Assembly (NCBI RefSeq): GCF_032362555.1
Contig: NC_083511.1
Location: 2,852,001-2,916,000 of the forward strand
DNA: 64,000 nucleotides
Direction: 5' to 3'
DNA from: Amyelois transitella
Lineage: Eukaryota > Arthropoda > Insecta > Lepidoptera > Pyralidae
This document shows positions 1 through 11,700 of this stretch, piece by piece. The position numbers and the translations under genes are program-made. The notes beneath the pieces were generated by a model. That model searched no databases. It was not told the origin of the DNA and saw only the letters and a list, made by a program, of their open reading frames with translations. Numbering within the stretch: position 1 is the first letter of the stretch; every line of letters starts with the position of its first letter.

Positions 1-3000
1 TTTTTCGATTCGTCATCATAACATATCCATTTTAAATTTCGTCTACAATGAGCTTTATAGTGACCAATTAGCGCTCCACATATTGGAGGCACGAACTCTA
101 TTATTGCTAGTAAATGGAACTCAGATCCTTCTAACAATAGAGATGTTGGTGGATCATCTATTGAAATAAATTGATCGGAATTGAATTCGAATGCTATAAG
201 ATCTCGTAAAGATACACTAAATGATTTGACACCTTTACATTGACTACGCCGGCATTCTGTAAGTTCTTGAGCATTAATTAAAGTATTTGCGGATACTTGT
301 AAATCATTAATGGATGACGCTATATCAACGTGTAGAACAGGTATCTTACGCTGAACTTTATTTATTACACAATCTGATTCTGTACAATGTTCACGTTCAT
401 CTGCACTGTATATACAGTCTATCAAAATGCGCTCAAATATATTATTTACATTGCACTCACATCTGACTTCCACAGAGGATTCTTTTTCAACTTTTGAAAA
501 ATAGATTAGAGCCATTTCAGATCTTATTTTGTACACTTCATCTGTATTCCTTCCACTCATGAGTCTGACTAGTTTACAGAATAAATTTTCACTTTTATGT
601 ATTATTTGACTTATCCGATAGCCATCGATATATGCTATAGCTAACGCCTGACATACCGAGTCAATCGCGCATGTATTCCTCAATATAATATTTTTGTTAT
701 CAATTTTTAGCTTGCTTCCGTTAGACAAAAAAATAACCGGTTTCAAAGTTTTTCTTCTTTTAGTAACATTTCCTTTCCCTTTCCAGTTTTCGATGAAGGT
801 AGGATCCTCGGAAAAAATAGAATCTTCTGTAAACTCTTCCTTCGGCTCCTTGCTAGACTTCTGCGTAGACGTTTTTGAATCTCTTTTTATTTCCTTTTCC
901 TTAGTATGAAAATCAGCTCCAGTATTTTTTTTTAGAGTAATGTTCGGCAGTATCGATTTTCTCGGTGCAACCTTGATCTCTCCTTTTAAAAATTCTAAAT
1001 GTTTCATAATGAATTCATCTGTTCTTAGTCTGTGTGATTTTGTGCTTAGGTGTAATAGCAGTCTTTTTATTGTTTTAAAGTATGATTCGACATTTGAAGA
1101 AGTAGGTGCCTCGATATCGGAATCATAAATATTCTTCATTACGTTTGACCACAAAGGAAAAAGATTCAGTAAACGTGATAGAGTTCCTATAAAAGCAGGA
1201 TAGTGGTACAAATTGTCGTGATTGCCTATATCTTCAGTATCCAGTGTAATTAATATTTTTTCTGTTTCAACTTTGTTGGTCAACCATTTAAAAAATCTGT
1301 TCTCTTCACTTAATTTGGTATCAGTTTTATTTTCGAATACTGACTTTTCAGCTTTAGGCACATCATTTATTCTGTCACTCTCTTGAATCTCTATCTCTGT
1401 ATCTAGAGTCTGAAACTGATTCAATGTCTTTAATCGATTCTTAGCCAACTCACATCTAGAAGGAGAATTGGATTTATTACTGCCGTCGTGTTCATTCAAA
1501 CAAACTGTAATGATATCAGTCAATATTTCTTTGGATTTTTCAAAATTTACGCACTCCTTCAAAGCTAACAGGCATTTAATATAAAATAATTTGACCCTAT
1601 TGTCGACGTGCTTAAAACACGTTAAATTAAAAATTATTTTCACAAAATGACTAGTGTCTATTCTAATGTAGCAATCGTCGCTTTTTTCGTCTTCTTCTAA
1701 TTTTCTGTAGGATTCAATAGCATAATCTTTAGTAGAGTTATGTTTCGTAAAGGCCTTTACGCAAGCACCAATCAGCGCAGATGACTCATCGACAATGATT
1801 TCGTCTGGTTTTGGATTGCTCACGTGCCATGATTCCAGCCATTTGTATATTGTGTCCATAGAATGGCTTTCTGATACCATTTGGGTTACTGGGATACTAC
1901 TGTGACCTTCATATGTTTTCATTACACATACATAAAACAATATGTGTTTGGTAATTGTAACATTATCTATAGGCCCAAATGTTTTGAAAATGCTTCCGGT
2001 GGCATCTATACTAACAATTAACTTGCCCGTTTTTTTAAATTCTTTGTAATATTGATCTTGGCACGGATCCCAATAATAAATATAAAATGGATACACAGAG
2101 ATATGTTTGATAGCTTCTTTGTAAGGCGATATTTGGGTCATTAGCCATAAAGAAAGTATTTGGTTTTGATGAAAAAGTGAACTTTTTTTATGTTCGTGTT
2201 TTATTTGACGTAAGCACCCCGTTGTTGGTAAATGAGTAGGTTCAGGCTCATCTGAATTAACATCTAAATTATAATTATTTGCCATTGAGTTACGATATGA
2301 AATAGCGGAAACATATTTAAGTTCTTCGGCTATTTCAGCTCTTTTAACAGGATAAAGTTTTATTTTTCTTATTGGAGTATGAACAAATGTTTCGTCGTAA
2401 TTTGTTATAATGCATTTGCATTGAGCAATTTTATCCGAAGGCCAGCTAATAATAACTTTCACATCAGCTGCACATTGTTTACAAGATCCAGTGCACGTTA
2501 TATTGGTGTTCATAGAAATTGAATACTGTTTAAATGTCCAACTGTGTGCGGTTGGATGAACATCCCAAATTTTTTCTCGCAATTGATGAGCCCACTGATG
2601 TTTAGGCAAAAGATTTTTCAATCTAAAGACAGACTCAGATCCTTTATTTAATTTTATGCGTTTAGTTATTGGTTGCAAACGCTCCCACTGATACGTATCA
2701 ATTAAAAAATTATACGTTAATGTGTTTCCAAGCGATTTGTTGCTGCCGTCTTGGCATTTATTTTCTATTCTATTATCACATTTATCATTTAAAGTAATTG
2801 TGCTTGGCTCTTCACAGCAAATATCATCATTTGGTCTAAAAAAGTAATCAAAATTTTTCTTAACTGAAAGGTACAGTGCCTGTGTCGTAATCTTATTGGC
2901 TAATGCATTACTAATTTCACCAAACAGTGGATCTGTAGATGCTGGTAAATCTGACTTACTTGGAAAATACTTTTTGTATTGCAAGAAAACCCTTTTTTGT

Positions 3001-3038
3001 TCTTCGAGTGGCACGACAAACTTTCTTCCTCTCTTCAT
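1..3038 (-). CDS. NOF-like MULE transposase with USP-like C-terminal domain (partial, runs off left edge)
   Basis: One uninterrupted minus-strand frame runs from ATG at 3038 to the window edge, about 1,012 codons; the same frame phase is kept at both ends. An N-terminal third holds Cys motifs (CTGSCKQC, near 2,480). A DDE-type core follows: SIDATGS near 2,015, VDESS near 1,790 and SNVESYFK near 1,090 give plausible D, D, E. The region matches my memory of NOF/MULE transposases. The C-terminus looks like a ubiquitin-specific protease: a Cys box NTCAIDSVCQAL near 660-690, paired Cys motifs between, and a His box GHYKAHCRR..W..YDD at about 15-60. MULE transposases act in the nucleus on terminal inverted repeats; the protease-like part would be an accessory domain. 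No stop, frameshift or intron is needed, so this may be an active or recently active copy. The 3' end is outside the window. Family assignment is from motif recognition only. Confidence 0.7.
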   Translation of the reverse strand, partial: MKRGRKFVVPLEEQKRVFLQYKKYFPSKSDLPASTDPLFGEISNALANKITTQALYLSVKKNFDYFFRPNDDICCEEPSTITLNDKCDNRIENKCQDGSNKSLGNTLTYNFLIDTYQWERLQPITKRIKLNKGSESVFRLKNLLPKHQWAHQLREKIWDVHPTAHSWTFKQYSISMNTNITCTGSCKQCAADVKVIISWPSDKIAQCKCIITNYDETFVHTPIRKIKLYPVKRAEIAEELKYVSAISYRNSMANNYNLDVNSDEPEPTHLPTTGCLRQIKHEHKKSSLFHQNQILSLWLMTQISPYKEAIKHISVYPFYIYYWDPCQDQYYKEFKKTGKLIVSIDATGSIFKTFGPIDNVTITKHILFYVCVMKTYEGHSSIPVTQMVSESHSMDTIYKWLESWHVSNPKPDEIIVDESSALIGACVKAFTKHNSTKDYAIESYRKLEEDEKSDDCYIRIDTSHFVKIIFNLTCFKHVDNRVKLFYIKCLLALKECVNFEKSKEILTDIITVCLNEHDGSNKSNSPSRCELAKNRLKTLNQFQTLDTEIEIQESDRINDVPKAEKSVFENKTDTKLSEENRFFKWLTNKVETEKILITLDTEDIGNHDNLYHYPAFIGTLSRLLNLFPLWSNVMKNIYDSDIEAPTSSNVESYFKTIKRLLLHLSTKSHRLRTDEFIMKHLEFLKGEIKVAPRKSILPNITLKKNTGADFHTKEKEIKRDSKTSTQKSSKEPKEEFTEDSIFSEDPTFIENWKGKGNVTKRRKTLKPVIFLSNGSKLKIDNKNIILRNTCAIDSVCQALAIAYIDGYRISQIIHKSENLFCKLVRLMSGRNTDEVYKIRSEMALIYFSKVEKESSVEVRCECNVNNIFERILIDCIYSADEREHCTESDCVINKVQRKIPVLHVDIASSINDLQVSANTLINAQELTECRRSQCKGVKSFSVSLRDLIAFEFNSDQFISIDDPPTSLLLEGSEFHLLAIIEFVPPICGALIGHYKAHCRRNLKWICYDDESK

Positions 3039-3449
3039 CGTCACAAACACCAAAAAACGAATTAAATATAGGTTCAAGAAGCAGTAAGTATCTACTTATT
3101 CCTTATTATTTATAGTGTAGAATAACATTAAACAAGTCAACTCTGTAATTCCAATATTGATACTTTGATTTATTGAGGGTAGGTGCATATTTTTTATTGC
3201 ATAAATCGTATTACTTACACGGTTACCAGAGCCTAAAAAATTAAGCCAACGAAATCTACATAACTGAGTATTTGCCTTTATTATTTTATCAGGCACTTTT
3301 TCCTTGTGATAATTGAAATGATTGCTACATCCTTCATTTAACACATGTTTGAAGTTACAGCTAAATAATATAAATGAAGTAAATATGTAGCAATTATTGA
3401 CGCAATACATTTCAGGAAACTGTGCATGCTTGGCGTTAAACTAGGATGT

Positions 3450-3617
3450 GACCAGCCAACCAAACGTCAGGATGGCTGGTCAAAAAAAATATTTTATTTC
3501 TAGATATATATCGTATGTAGCAATTATTTATTAAATGTAGCAAATATAAGCAATTATGTAGCAATTTTTGGATCAACTCTCTTAGACCAAAGCCACAGAC
3601 AACCAGCCATTCTGACG
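3450..3617. repeat. Small inverted-repeat cluster (possible MITE or NOF end)
   Basis: GACCAGCCA at 3450-3458 is followed by its exact reverse complement TGGCTGGTC at 3473-3481. A related inverted copy, AACCAGCCATTCTGACG, lies at about 3601-3617 and matches the reverse complement of CGTCAGGATGGCTGGTC at 15 of 17 positions. Between and after them the sequence is AT-rich with no ORF. It could be the end of the NOF-like element or an independent small element. The following stretch to 3996 holds C-homopolymers at 3,730-3,790 and nothing else I can name. Confidence 0.4.
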
Positions 3618-3996
3618 CACATTCCGTTCTTTGCCTGGCAACGGCGAGTCAAGACCGCGCCGTGCCGCTTAATATTTGTTTAAAAATCGCGCGTTTGACG
3701 AAAAAATAAATACACGAGATATTTTACTACTACCCCCCACCCCCCTTGTGATATTTTCGTGATTTTTATCAAACCCCTCCCCCCCCTTTGAAGCCTCACG
3801 TGATTAATGGACAACCCCTAAGATGATCCCCGTGACAGTTCGATTTTGACAATTTGTAGAGATGTTCTACAATGAAATAATTTCAATAGTTTCTGGTAAT
3901 CGATAATACTTTATATGGAAATGAAATCGATTTGATTACTACCAAAGCTTTAAAATATATGATTTGTGTTTTTGTATTTAATTGAAAGTTTATAGT

Positions 3997-5505
3997 TCAT
4001 AAATGCATTTTATTAAATGTATGTTTTACACAGTGGTTATTAGGTAAAATGAAACAAAATTTGAATAGTATTTTTTTTAATTCACTATCTGAGAAATCAC
4101 TGTCAGAGTCGCTTGCCGTGTCGCTTTCGCCGACATTTATTATGAGTTGGTTTTTCCACCGATCTATTCTGACGTACCGCTCCCAGTCCTCTACTATTGT
4201 ATTTTTGGTCTTTTCAACTACTTTCGCCCAATTTTCACCGGTGACGTGATGGCAGGCAGTTTGCAATAATGTTAACATTTTGTTCGCCGTCAATGGAGGA
4301 GACGTGTTGTTTTTTGCAGCAAATCCTGAAATTGAAATAATGCTAATTGATAAAAAAGTCCTTAAAAATTGACTTAACTAGCTTGCAAGTCCAAGACTTA
4401 AATAAAACTCATTTTCTGGTTCTTGAATTACGTTTCCCTAGAAAGCTGAGAACTAAAATTATTAAAACTGAAAATTTCTTTTATATAGGTTGTAGTATAA
4501 TGGTTGTTGTCTGTAACGCCCAGAAAACAAGACACAATTAAAAATCTATTGTGTAGGTCTGCCTTTATAAAGGTATTTGGGCGTTACGAGGTTGTATAAA
4601 GCCTATATAGACTTCAAAGCAGCACTTACAAATAGTCAAGTAGATAATAAAATTGAATTAATAAATTTTAATTGTTATTAATAAATTAATTGTTGAACTT
4701 ACCTTTAACTTGTGCCCAAATTAGTTTAATTGCATTGTATTGGCAATGGTACGGAGGCAATCTTAATACACGGTGCCCATGCGCCTTGGCCATCTCGTCT
4801 AAATAATATGTGGGTGTCGGTGGTTTATGCTCTCTAAGAAGAATCAACAGTTTTTCTTTTAGCATTGTCATGTCGGCGGGCACGTTATTGTTATTTAGCC
4901 ATTCCACTATAGTGGCTTTGTTGTCTTGTGACGTTGGAGGTTTATTAACTTGTCGAGAATGGTACTTCGCGTTGTCCATTATTATAATACTGGGTTCTTT
5001 AAGATTTTCTATTAAAGTCATAAACCATCCTTCAAATTTTTCTGAATTCATCTCTTCGTGATATTCGTTAGTCTTTTTAGATTTCAAAGCCAGAAGACAA
5101 TTCGGTATAAATCCTTTTGAATTTCCAGCATGGCAAATAATAAGTCTTTCCCCTTTCCCTTCCCATCTATCTGTCCACATTTTAGTGACGGTGTGATTGG
5201 CATTCAGCCATGTCTCATCTATAAAGACGACGTTGTCCCAATTTTCTATTTCTTTTGCCAATTCCAGAAATGTATATCTGGCGATAGCAATATCTCCTCT
5301 CTCCATTATTATTTTCCTCTTGTTCACTCTTTTCCATTCGAACCCAATTGAACTCATCACCCGCCATAAAGAAGTCACTAATAAAAAAGTAAAGTTCTTG
5401 CGCACGTAGCCACAAAGATAGATATTTTCTTTCCCTTTCAGACCTGACTCCACATGGTAAAGTATTTCACAAAGAAAGGTAATGTTTTTAGCTAATTTAG
5501 GGTAG
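3997..5505 (-). pseudogene. Tc1/mariner-superfamily transposase, DD82E (Sailor-like), catalytically dead
   Basis: Two exons on the minus strand: 5505..4703 and 4325..3997. The upstream exon begins after a TTTTCAG acceptor; the 377-bp intron has GTAAGT and TTTCAG borders and splicing restores VKG-FAAKN. Core motifs are FIDETW (first D) and IIIMDNAKYH (second D). The third position reads NAIKLIW, with Lys (AAA) in place of the catalytic Glu (GAA). Exactly 82 residues lie between the second D and that position, the spacing of the Sailor/DD82E family. The C-terminus has an acidic Asp-Ser tail. The N-terminal helix-turn-helix exon is not found upstream, where piggyBac-associated palindromes begin. 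Superfamily call is firm; the Sailor name rests on spacing alone. Confidence 0.75.
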
Positions 5506-5882
5506 CTGAAAACGAAAATGCTAGTGAAAAAATTAAAGGAAAATGGGAAATAGGTTTTCCAGCACGCTCACAATTGTGAGGGTTCGGGCCCAGTGCTGGT
5601 GGTACCCTCACGATCGTGAGGGTTGATAAATAAAACTATTTAATATAGAAAATTAAACTTTAATCATAATAAAATCTGCCTCAAAATTCAAATTAAAGGA
5701 ACCGTTTTATTTATTTAACATTTAAACAGTCTTTTTCTTAGACATAATCAACAAAATTAACATTTATTTCTTATTAGGAACAATTATCTCAGTCTTAATT
5801 ATCATTTATCTTTGGACGTAACTTAAATCACCTTTTTTTCATCAATATAGCTAAATAAAAATAATGAGGGGTGAATTCCTTG

Positions 5883-7814
5883 TTATTTTTCATTATGAAA
5901 TTTAAAGAAACAATGGTTATCCTTGGTACTGCAAAGATAAACATCGCACTTTGTGCACCTCACTTTTGACCGACTGTTGCAACCCTTTAGTCTACAACAT
6001 CGCGGGGCTTTTATCGTATCCACAATAGGCCAATGATTATAGCCATCAAGTCTTTTGTCTATTGTTGGTATTGTAGCAGGTTTGTAATGTGATGTTTTAG
6101 GCATCTGAGCCAAATCATCCGTAGGATCACGTTGCCTCTTCCTACTTGTTCCACCCAGCAAAAAATCAGACACAGTCAGCTTGAAATCTAAAAAATCCAT
6201 GTATTTCTGTTTGTTCGATAGTGATGCTTTACGATATTCAATTCATACCAAGAGTTAACTAGTGACATATCGAAGAGATGCATGAATACTTTTACAGGCC
6301 ACTTCCGTGATTTGTGCCAAGACCTGTATGCTTCCAACATCTGATCACTGACATCAACCCCGCCCATGTTCTCGTTGTACTTTTTAACTATATTGGGACA
6401 CGGAACAGAGATATAACTTTTACTTGTTTTGTCCCATCGCTCTACCTCTACCAAAGGCTGACTGCCAAGACACGTGGAAGTCATCAACACAGGTTTGCTA
6501 TCTTTCCATTTAACTACGCAGACATTTCTTCCTGCGTTCACTACCTCTTCATAGTCCCCTCGCTTCATTTGTGAGTCCTTCTTAAATGTGTATCCCTTGA
6601 ATCTGTTGGTCATCAAAGTTCCAGTGCCATCGATTTGCTCATCAATCAATTTCTCCATCAGGGGAATAGTTGTGAAATACCGATCAAAAAATATAAAACT
6701 ACCTTTAGGCAATGTTGATATCAATCTGAGTACAACGGATGGGCCTAGACCAAGTGAAGTATTGGGTAGGGGCGTAGTGTTACCTTGATATATTTCAAAA
6801 TCTATAATCAAGCCCCTGGACGATGTAATAACAAAGTTTTTCAGGCCCACTGGTCTGGGCTTTCCAGGAACATATTGTTTTACTGGGCATTTTCCGAGAA
6901 ATGGAACCATTTGTTCATCAATGGAATAGGTACCATGATCCCTGGGCAATTCTAAGCATCTGTTACGCACCGAGTCAATCAGTGGCTGAACAAGCCATAG
7001 CCGATTACGATTTTTTTCTTGAGCCTCAACTGCTGACTTGTCAACGATGTGTAAATTGGTCCTAATCAGAAAGAACCTGTCCCTGGTCAATGCCTCTGTT
7101 ATATATGGCAACCTGAAACGCTGAAGCCACGCCATCTTGATCCTGGGATATTTTACACAGCCAAGAATACCATTAACACCAAAGAACTTCTTTACCTCAG
7201 CTGCGGTGATTGGATGTTTTAGTGTCTCGTTTTTAGTTGTTTGGTAGTATATATTGGTGTACAGTGCAAACTTCTCAAAAATATCTTCTGGTAAATACTT
7301 TTCAAAGTATTCAGAAGGCGACCTTACCTAAAAATATTAATACATTTGTGTAAATAAGTAGGTAGATACATGCAGTTACGAAAAACTAGGTTTATAAATA
7401 AAATGCATACCTCTTCCATAGATGAAGCTACTGATGGCATAGGCTTTCCACGAAAAGACCGTTTGGTCCAGGTATTTGTAGTGGCTGGTGCTGCCACAAC
7501 AGGAGCCCTAACATCATCCTCTTGGTCTTCATCTGATAGACTATCAGGCTCTTCCCCTGGCGGCACCCAGTTCTCATCTTCATCAGAGTCTTCTCCGAAA
7601 TCCGAATCATTTATGAAGCTACTGATGGCATAGGCTTTCCACGAAAAGACCGTTTGGTCCAGGTATTTGTAGTGGCTGGTGCTGCCACAACAGGAGCCCT
7701 AACATCATCCTCTTGGTCTTCATCTGATGGACTATCAGGCTCTTCCCCTGGCGGCACCCAGTTCTCATCTTCATCAGAGTCTTCTCCGAAATCCGAATCA
7801 TTTATTGCGGCCAA
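5883..7814 (-). pseudogene. piggyBac-like transposase, disrupted
   Basis: Exon 1 (7803..7411) encodes an acidic N-terminus ending SMEE; an 83-bp intron (7410..7328) has GTATGC donor and TTTTTAG acceptor. Exon 2 encodes the piggyBac core with the catalytic aspartates DEQMVPF, FFDRYFTT and GGVDVSDQM, then EYR..NKQKYMDF and a Cys-rich C-terminal finger (CCRLKGC..CTKC..C). Two lesions break it. A 5-bp tandem duplication (attca twice at 6236-6245) shifts the frame just after NSWYE. A 191-bp tandem duplication repeats most of exon 1 and creates a stop. No in-frame ATG is visible upstream of the acidic region. piggyBac transposases cut and paste at TTAA. Confidence 0.85.
7422..7803. repeat. 191-bp tandem duplication inside piggyBac exon 1
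   Basis: Unit 7422-7612 is repeated at 7613-7803 with one visible difference (ctgatagac versus ctgatggac). The unit length is not a multiple of three, and the join gives a TAA in the reading frame after PSVAS. Near identity means the duplication is recent. Confidence 0.9.
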
Positions 7815-8770
7815 AACAGCATCATCGTCATGTGCTAAGTTTCTTCTAGTCTTAGTATTTTTTTAATTAGAAAAAAATGCCTGAAATTGAGAAAAATACT
7901 GTTTTTTATTTGTATAAAACTAGCTACAAAAATCAAAGTTCAGACCGAACCCTCACGTTAGTGAGGCTTACTTTGGCGGAACCAAAATCAATAAAACGAA
8001 GTCAACTAATCACAATTTTTATCATCACGAGCTATTTTGCACTCATTTTAAACACAATAAAACAAAAAAATATACGAATATAACTCACCAGAATAAAGTA
8101 ATAATATCCATACGACAGCAGGTCACGACACGCTCACCTCGCGCGGCCTTGGACGCGAACTGACCGAAAGAGACAATGGCTATTGCCGCGAAAAAAATTG
8201 TAGGTATAAAAGACTACACTCACAAGCGTGCGAGCTCGTCCCCGTTCGCTTAACGTTCTTTGTAAACTCCATAGAAAATCAAAAAGTTACACTCACGAAA
8301 GTGAGTGCACGGTCTGAAAGGGATATCGTAATACTTTTTTCCGTGCTCTGAAATGCGACAGGATGGATTGACATATTAGTTGGTTGTCAAATCTAATGTC
8401 AAATAATTATTATGATTGCGTTCAGAAATTTAACTTAAGTTTTATAATTTAATTCGTGACAAAACTTAAGATTTATCTTTCGATTTCTATATAGTCTAAA
8501 AAAATAATCGGACAGATTAACAACTGAAGTTGGCTCAAAATTGAGTTTCTCGAAGCCGACCACTATTTATGTACTATGTATTTTGAGACTATGCAAGTTT
8601 GTCGCGTTCGCGATTAGCCGCGTACCCACCTAGCGCACAGGCTCGCGCGGCAGCCTCGGTGTCCGGATCGCGAGCGATGGCTCCCGAGGCAGCCTCAGTA
8701 GTTTTGTCCAATTTACACGAGGCCGCCTCGCGAGGCAGGCTGAGCCATCACAAGTCCGCGAGTATTCGAA

Positions 8771-11700
8771 ATGGACAGTCGTGTATTTTCAGCTGCAGCT
8801 ATTTTCCTAGCTGCTTATTGTTTAAAAAAACAAAAACAGTCACGTATCAAGATAAAACCTAGACGCTTCTGGATTAGAAAAATTTATGAGCGTCGCCACC
8901 AATATGGAAATAGATTACTTAGAGATTTAATATATGATCAGGCTGTACATAATTTTACACGAATGTCCGTACAAGAGTTCGAAAATTTGTGCTCATTGTT
9001 GTCTGATAAAATCAAAAAGTGCGATACAAAGTATAGAGAGGCAATCACTGTGAATGAACGGGTTTTAATAACTTTAAGATTTTTAGCAACCGGAGATTCT
9101 TATAGCAGCTTGCAATATTTATTTCGAGTATCGAAGCAGAGTATCTCAAGAATAGTTCCAGAAGTTTGTGACGCTATTATTGAAGCCTTAAGTGATTATG
9201 TAAAGGTAAATAAAGGTAATTAAATAAAGGTAAATAAATAAAAAAAAATATTCGAATTATTCATTCATGTTTATTTTAATTACAATTCAGTGATATTGTC
9301 GAATTCAAAATTAGCATTAGGTGATGGTGTTATGGCATGAGAAGACGTAGCGGTATGTGATGCTGATAATGAAGTGCCAGATGAGTCCATTGTAGAGGAA
9401 TTACTGTACTGTTATGTATAGTATCCTTTATTAATTTGTTGTGGTGTGTATTTCCCTATATCTGCTTCAAAAATTATATTATTGATAGCGTTCTTAACAC
9501 ACGCTAATGTGTGCGGATCATATTTTCTTAGCTCATTGGCTATGTGTCTTCCAAATGAAAAGTATGGATCGGTGATGTCGTTAGAAGACTTTTGCAAGCA
9601 TTCAAGGGCTTCTGCAAGCATGATATCTGCCGAATTTTCCGGTGGCTGTGTTTTCTGCGGATTATTTCGTTTTTTTTTTTACGAGCAGGTTCTGATGGTG
9701 AAGGCATGCTAGTTCCCGAGGCTAGGTCTTTTTGTTGTTGTGGTGGCGCTTCCTCAATGCTAGCCTCCGACAATTGCGACTGGGTCGGCGCGTTTTCAGT
9801 CTCTGTGTGTCTCTCTCCATCAGAAGTTTGTGAAGATTCCGGTATCACCTCCTGAAAACATTATTTTAATTAATAGATCAATTCGTGGTGCAGTGTGAAT
9901 GTCTATATAATGTGGCAGGACCCTACATTTAATTCGATTGGAAGCTAAGCTTTTAATTAAAAAAATAGTACCTTAGTAGCGAAATCTTAAATATTTTTCT
10001 AGCAGGATCCTCCATTGCTTGAACGTCTTCGGACTAAAGTATTTGACCCCTAATACTACTCTGTCAAGAAAGTAGCAGGAAAAGATCAATAATACACAAA
10101 CTGTTTGTTATTCATCCAAATTTATTTTATCACCTTCAAAATATGCTCCTTTAGAAACGATACACTTACGCCAACGAATAATCCAATCATCAAAACATTT
10201 TTTAAACGCTGTTTTCGGAATTGAGGTCAGTTCTCGCCGCGAATTCTCTTTTATGTCTTCTACCGATTGAAAACGGGTGCCACGAAGTGGTAATTTGAGT
10301 TTAGGAAAAAGAAAAAAGTCGGCTGGAGCCATATCTGGTGAATATGGTGGTTGCTCGATGGTATTTGTTGAGTGTTTGGTTAAAAATTCGTTCACAATGA
10401 TGGCCTTGTGCGAAGGTGTATTGTCATGGTGCAAAATCCAAGAATCTGGCCTTTTTCGTCGGATTTGCTCTCTTAAACGCCGCATAACACTCAAATAATA
10501 TTCCTTATTTACCGTTTGACCTTCCGGCAAGAATTCCGAGTGCACAACACCGCGATAGTCAAAGAAAACAGTCAACATGACTTTGACTTTTGAACGACTT
10601 TGGCGTGGTTTTTTCGGTTTCGGTTCAGTTGGAAGGCGCCACTCCGAAGCTTGTTGACTAGTTTGCATGTCAAACTCGTAAACCCACGTCTCGTCACCAG
10701 TAACAATGCGTTTCATGAATGTTGGGTCGGAATTGACTCGTTCTAGCATGTCCTCAGCGACTCTCATGCGATTGAGTTTTTGAAAAAAATTCAGGTCTTT
10801 TGGGACTAGCCGAGCGGCAACATGTTTCATACCCAAATTATTAGTTAAAATGGTACGGATCGACTCGTGAGATACAGAAAGTTCGGTGGCTATCTCTCTC
10901 AAAGTTGAATGAGGATTTTCAGTCACTATTTCCTTCACTTTTGCGATGTTAACTTCAGTTGCAGACGTTGATGGCCTACCAGAGCGAGGCAAATCTTCCA
11001 TCACATCTCGACCGCTTTTGAACGCTTTGTACCACTCATAAGCACGATTTTTGATAAAGTCGATTCACCGTAAGCCTTCTGTAACATTTTCAGTGACTCC
11101 GAACACGATATTCCATTGGCAATGCAAAATTTAAGACAAACTCTTTGTTCGATGTTTTTATTCATTATGAAATTAGCAACACACACTAGATATGATATAA
11201 CTAAAAATAGCACTGTATTTAATGTAAACAACAGATGCAACTCAAACTCCGCGCCAAAATGGAAAACAGTTGTGCCAATCTAACAACAACAAAAAAAACA
11301 AAAATTTGAATTTGGAACCATAAATAAATAATCCATTCCCGATACTTTTCTGACTGAATGTATACCACTAAGGGTCTCAGCACACATATGGGATCGGAAA
11401 GAGATCGTAACCGTAACGCCTTTCGCCTCGCTGTCAACCAGGCGTCAACCTACCGTATGCACGTAACGAAAGCGTATCAGCAGCGCCTGTACGTCAACTC
11501 GGCTACGGCTAGGCGACACCGCGCTTACGCCTCGCCGCCCCCTGGCTGACCTGGTTGGCACCAGATCAGTTTGAATCCAAACGTTAAGTGTAGCGCACGG
11601 TTATGTCTTGGTTTACAATACGTGAGTTGGCTATCATAGCCATAGCACTTGATGAAGAGGAAAAAGAAAATAGCAAGAAAAAAAGAAAAAGATATTGGGT

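Larger units (their letters stand above)
5567..8305. repeat. Four subterminal CTCAC-N4-GTGAG palindromes of the left piggyBac-like element
   Basis: Palindromes with identical 5-bp arms and different 4-bp centres lie at 5567-5580 (AATT), 5607-5620 (GATC), 7952-7965 (GTTA) and 8292-8305 (GAAA). Two flank each end of the piggyBac gene. Longer context is also shared: the minus strand at 5590 reads CCGAACCCTCAC, as does the plus strand at 7946, so they form inverted repeats. Such repeats usually bind transposase. I could not find a convincing TTAA pair, so element ends are unresolved. The 7,866-8,620 stretch has no gene beyond these sites. Confidence 0.6.

Noticed and set aside
4347..4541. ORF in the DD82E transposase intron
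   Set aside because: The intron borders and exon phase are clear; the ORF is AT-rich chance sequence. A short TAACGCCCA/TGGGCGTTA inverted pair there is too small to call an element.
8200..8235. TATAAAAG on the plus strand as a promoter
   Set aside because: The piggyBac gene is on the other strand and Harb1 starts 400 bp on with its own end; no gene matches this orientation and distance.
8599..8862. Plus-strand ORF of 87 residues overlapping the Harb1 left end
   Set aside because: It crosses the terminal repeat and overlaps the real transposase exon in another frame.
9592..9855. Plus-strand ORF opposite the Harb1 MADF exon 3
   Set aside because: No motif, and the minus strand has a coherent MADF-BESS tail with matching splice phase.
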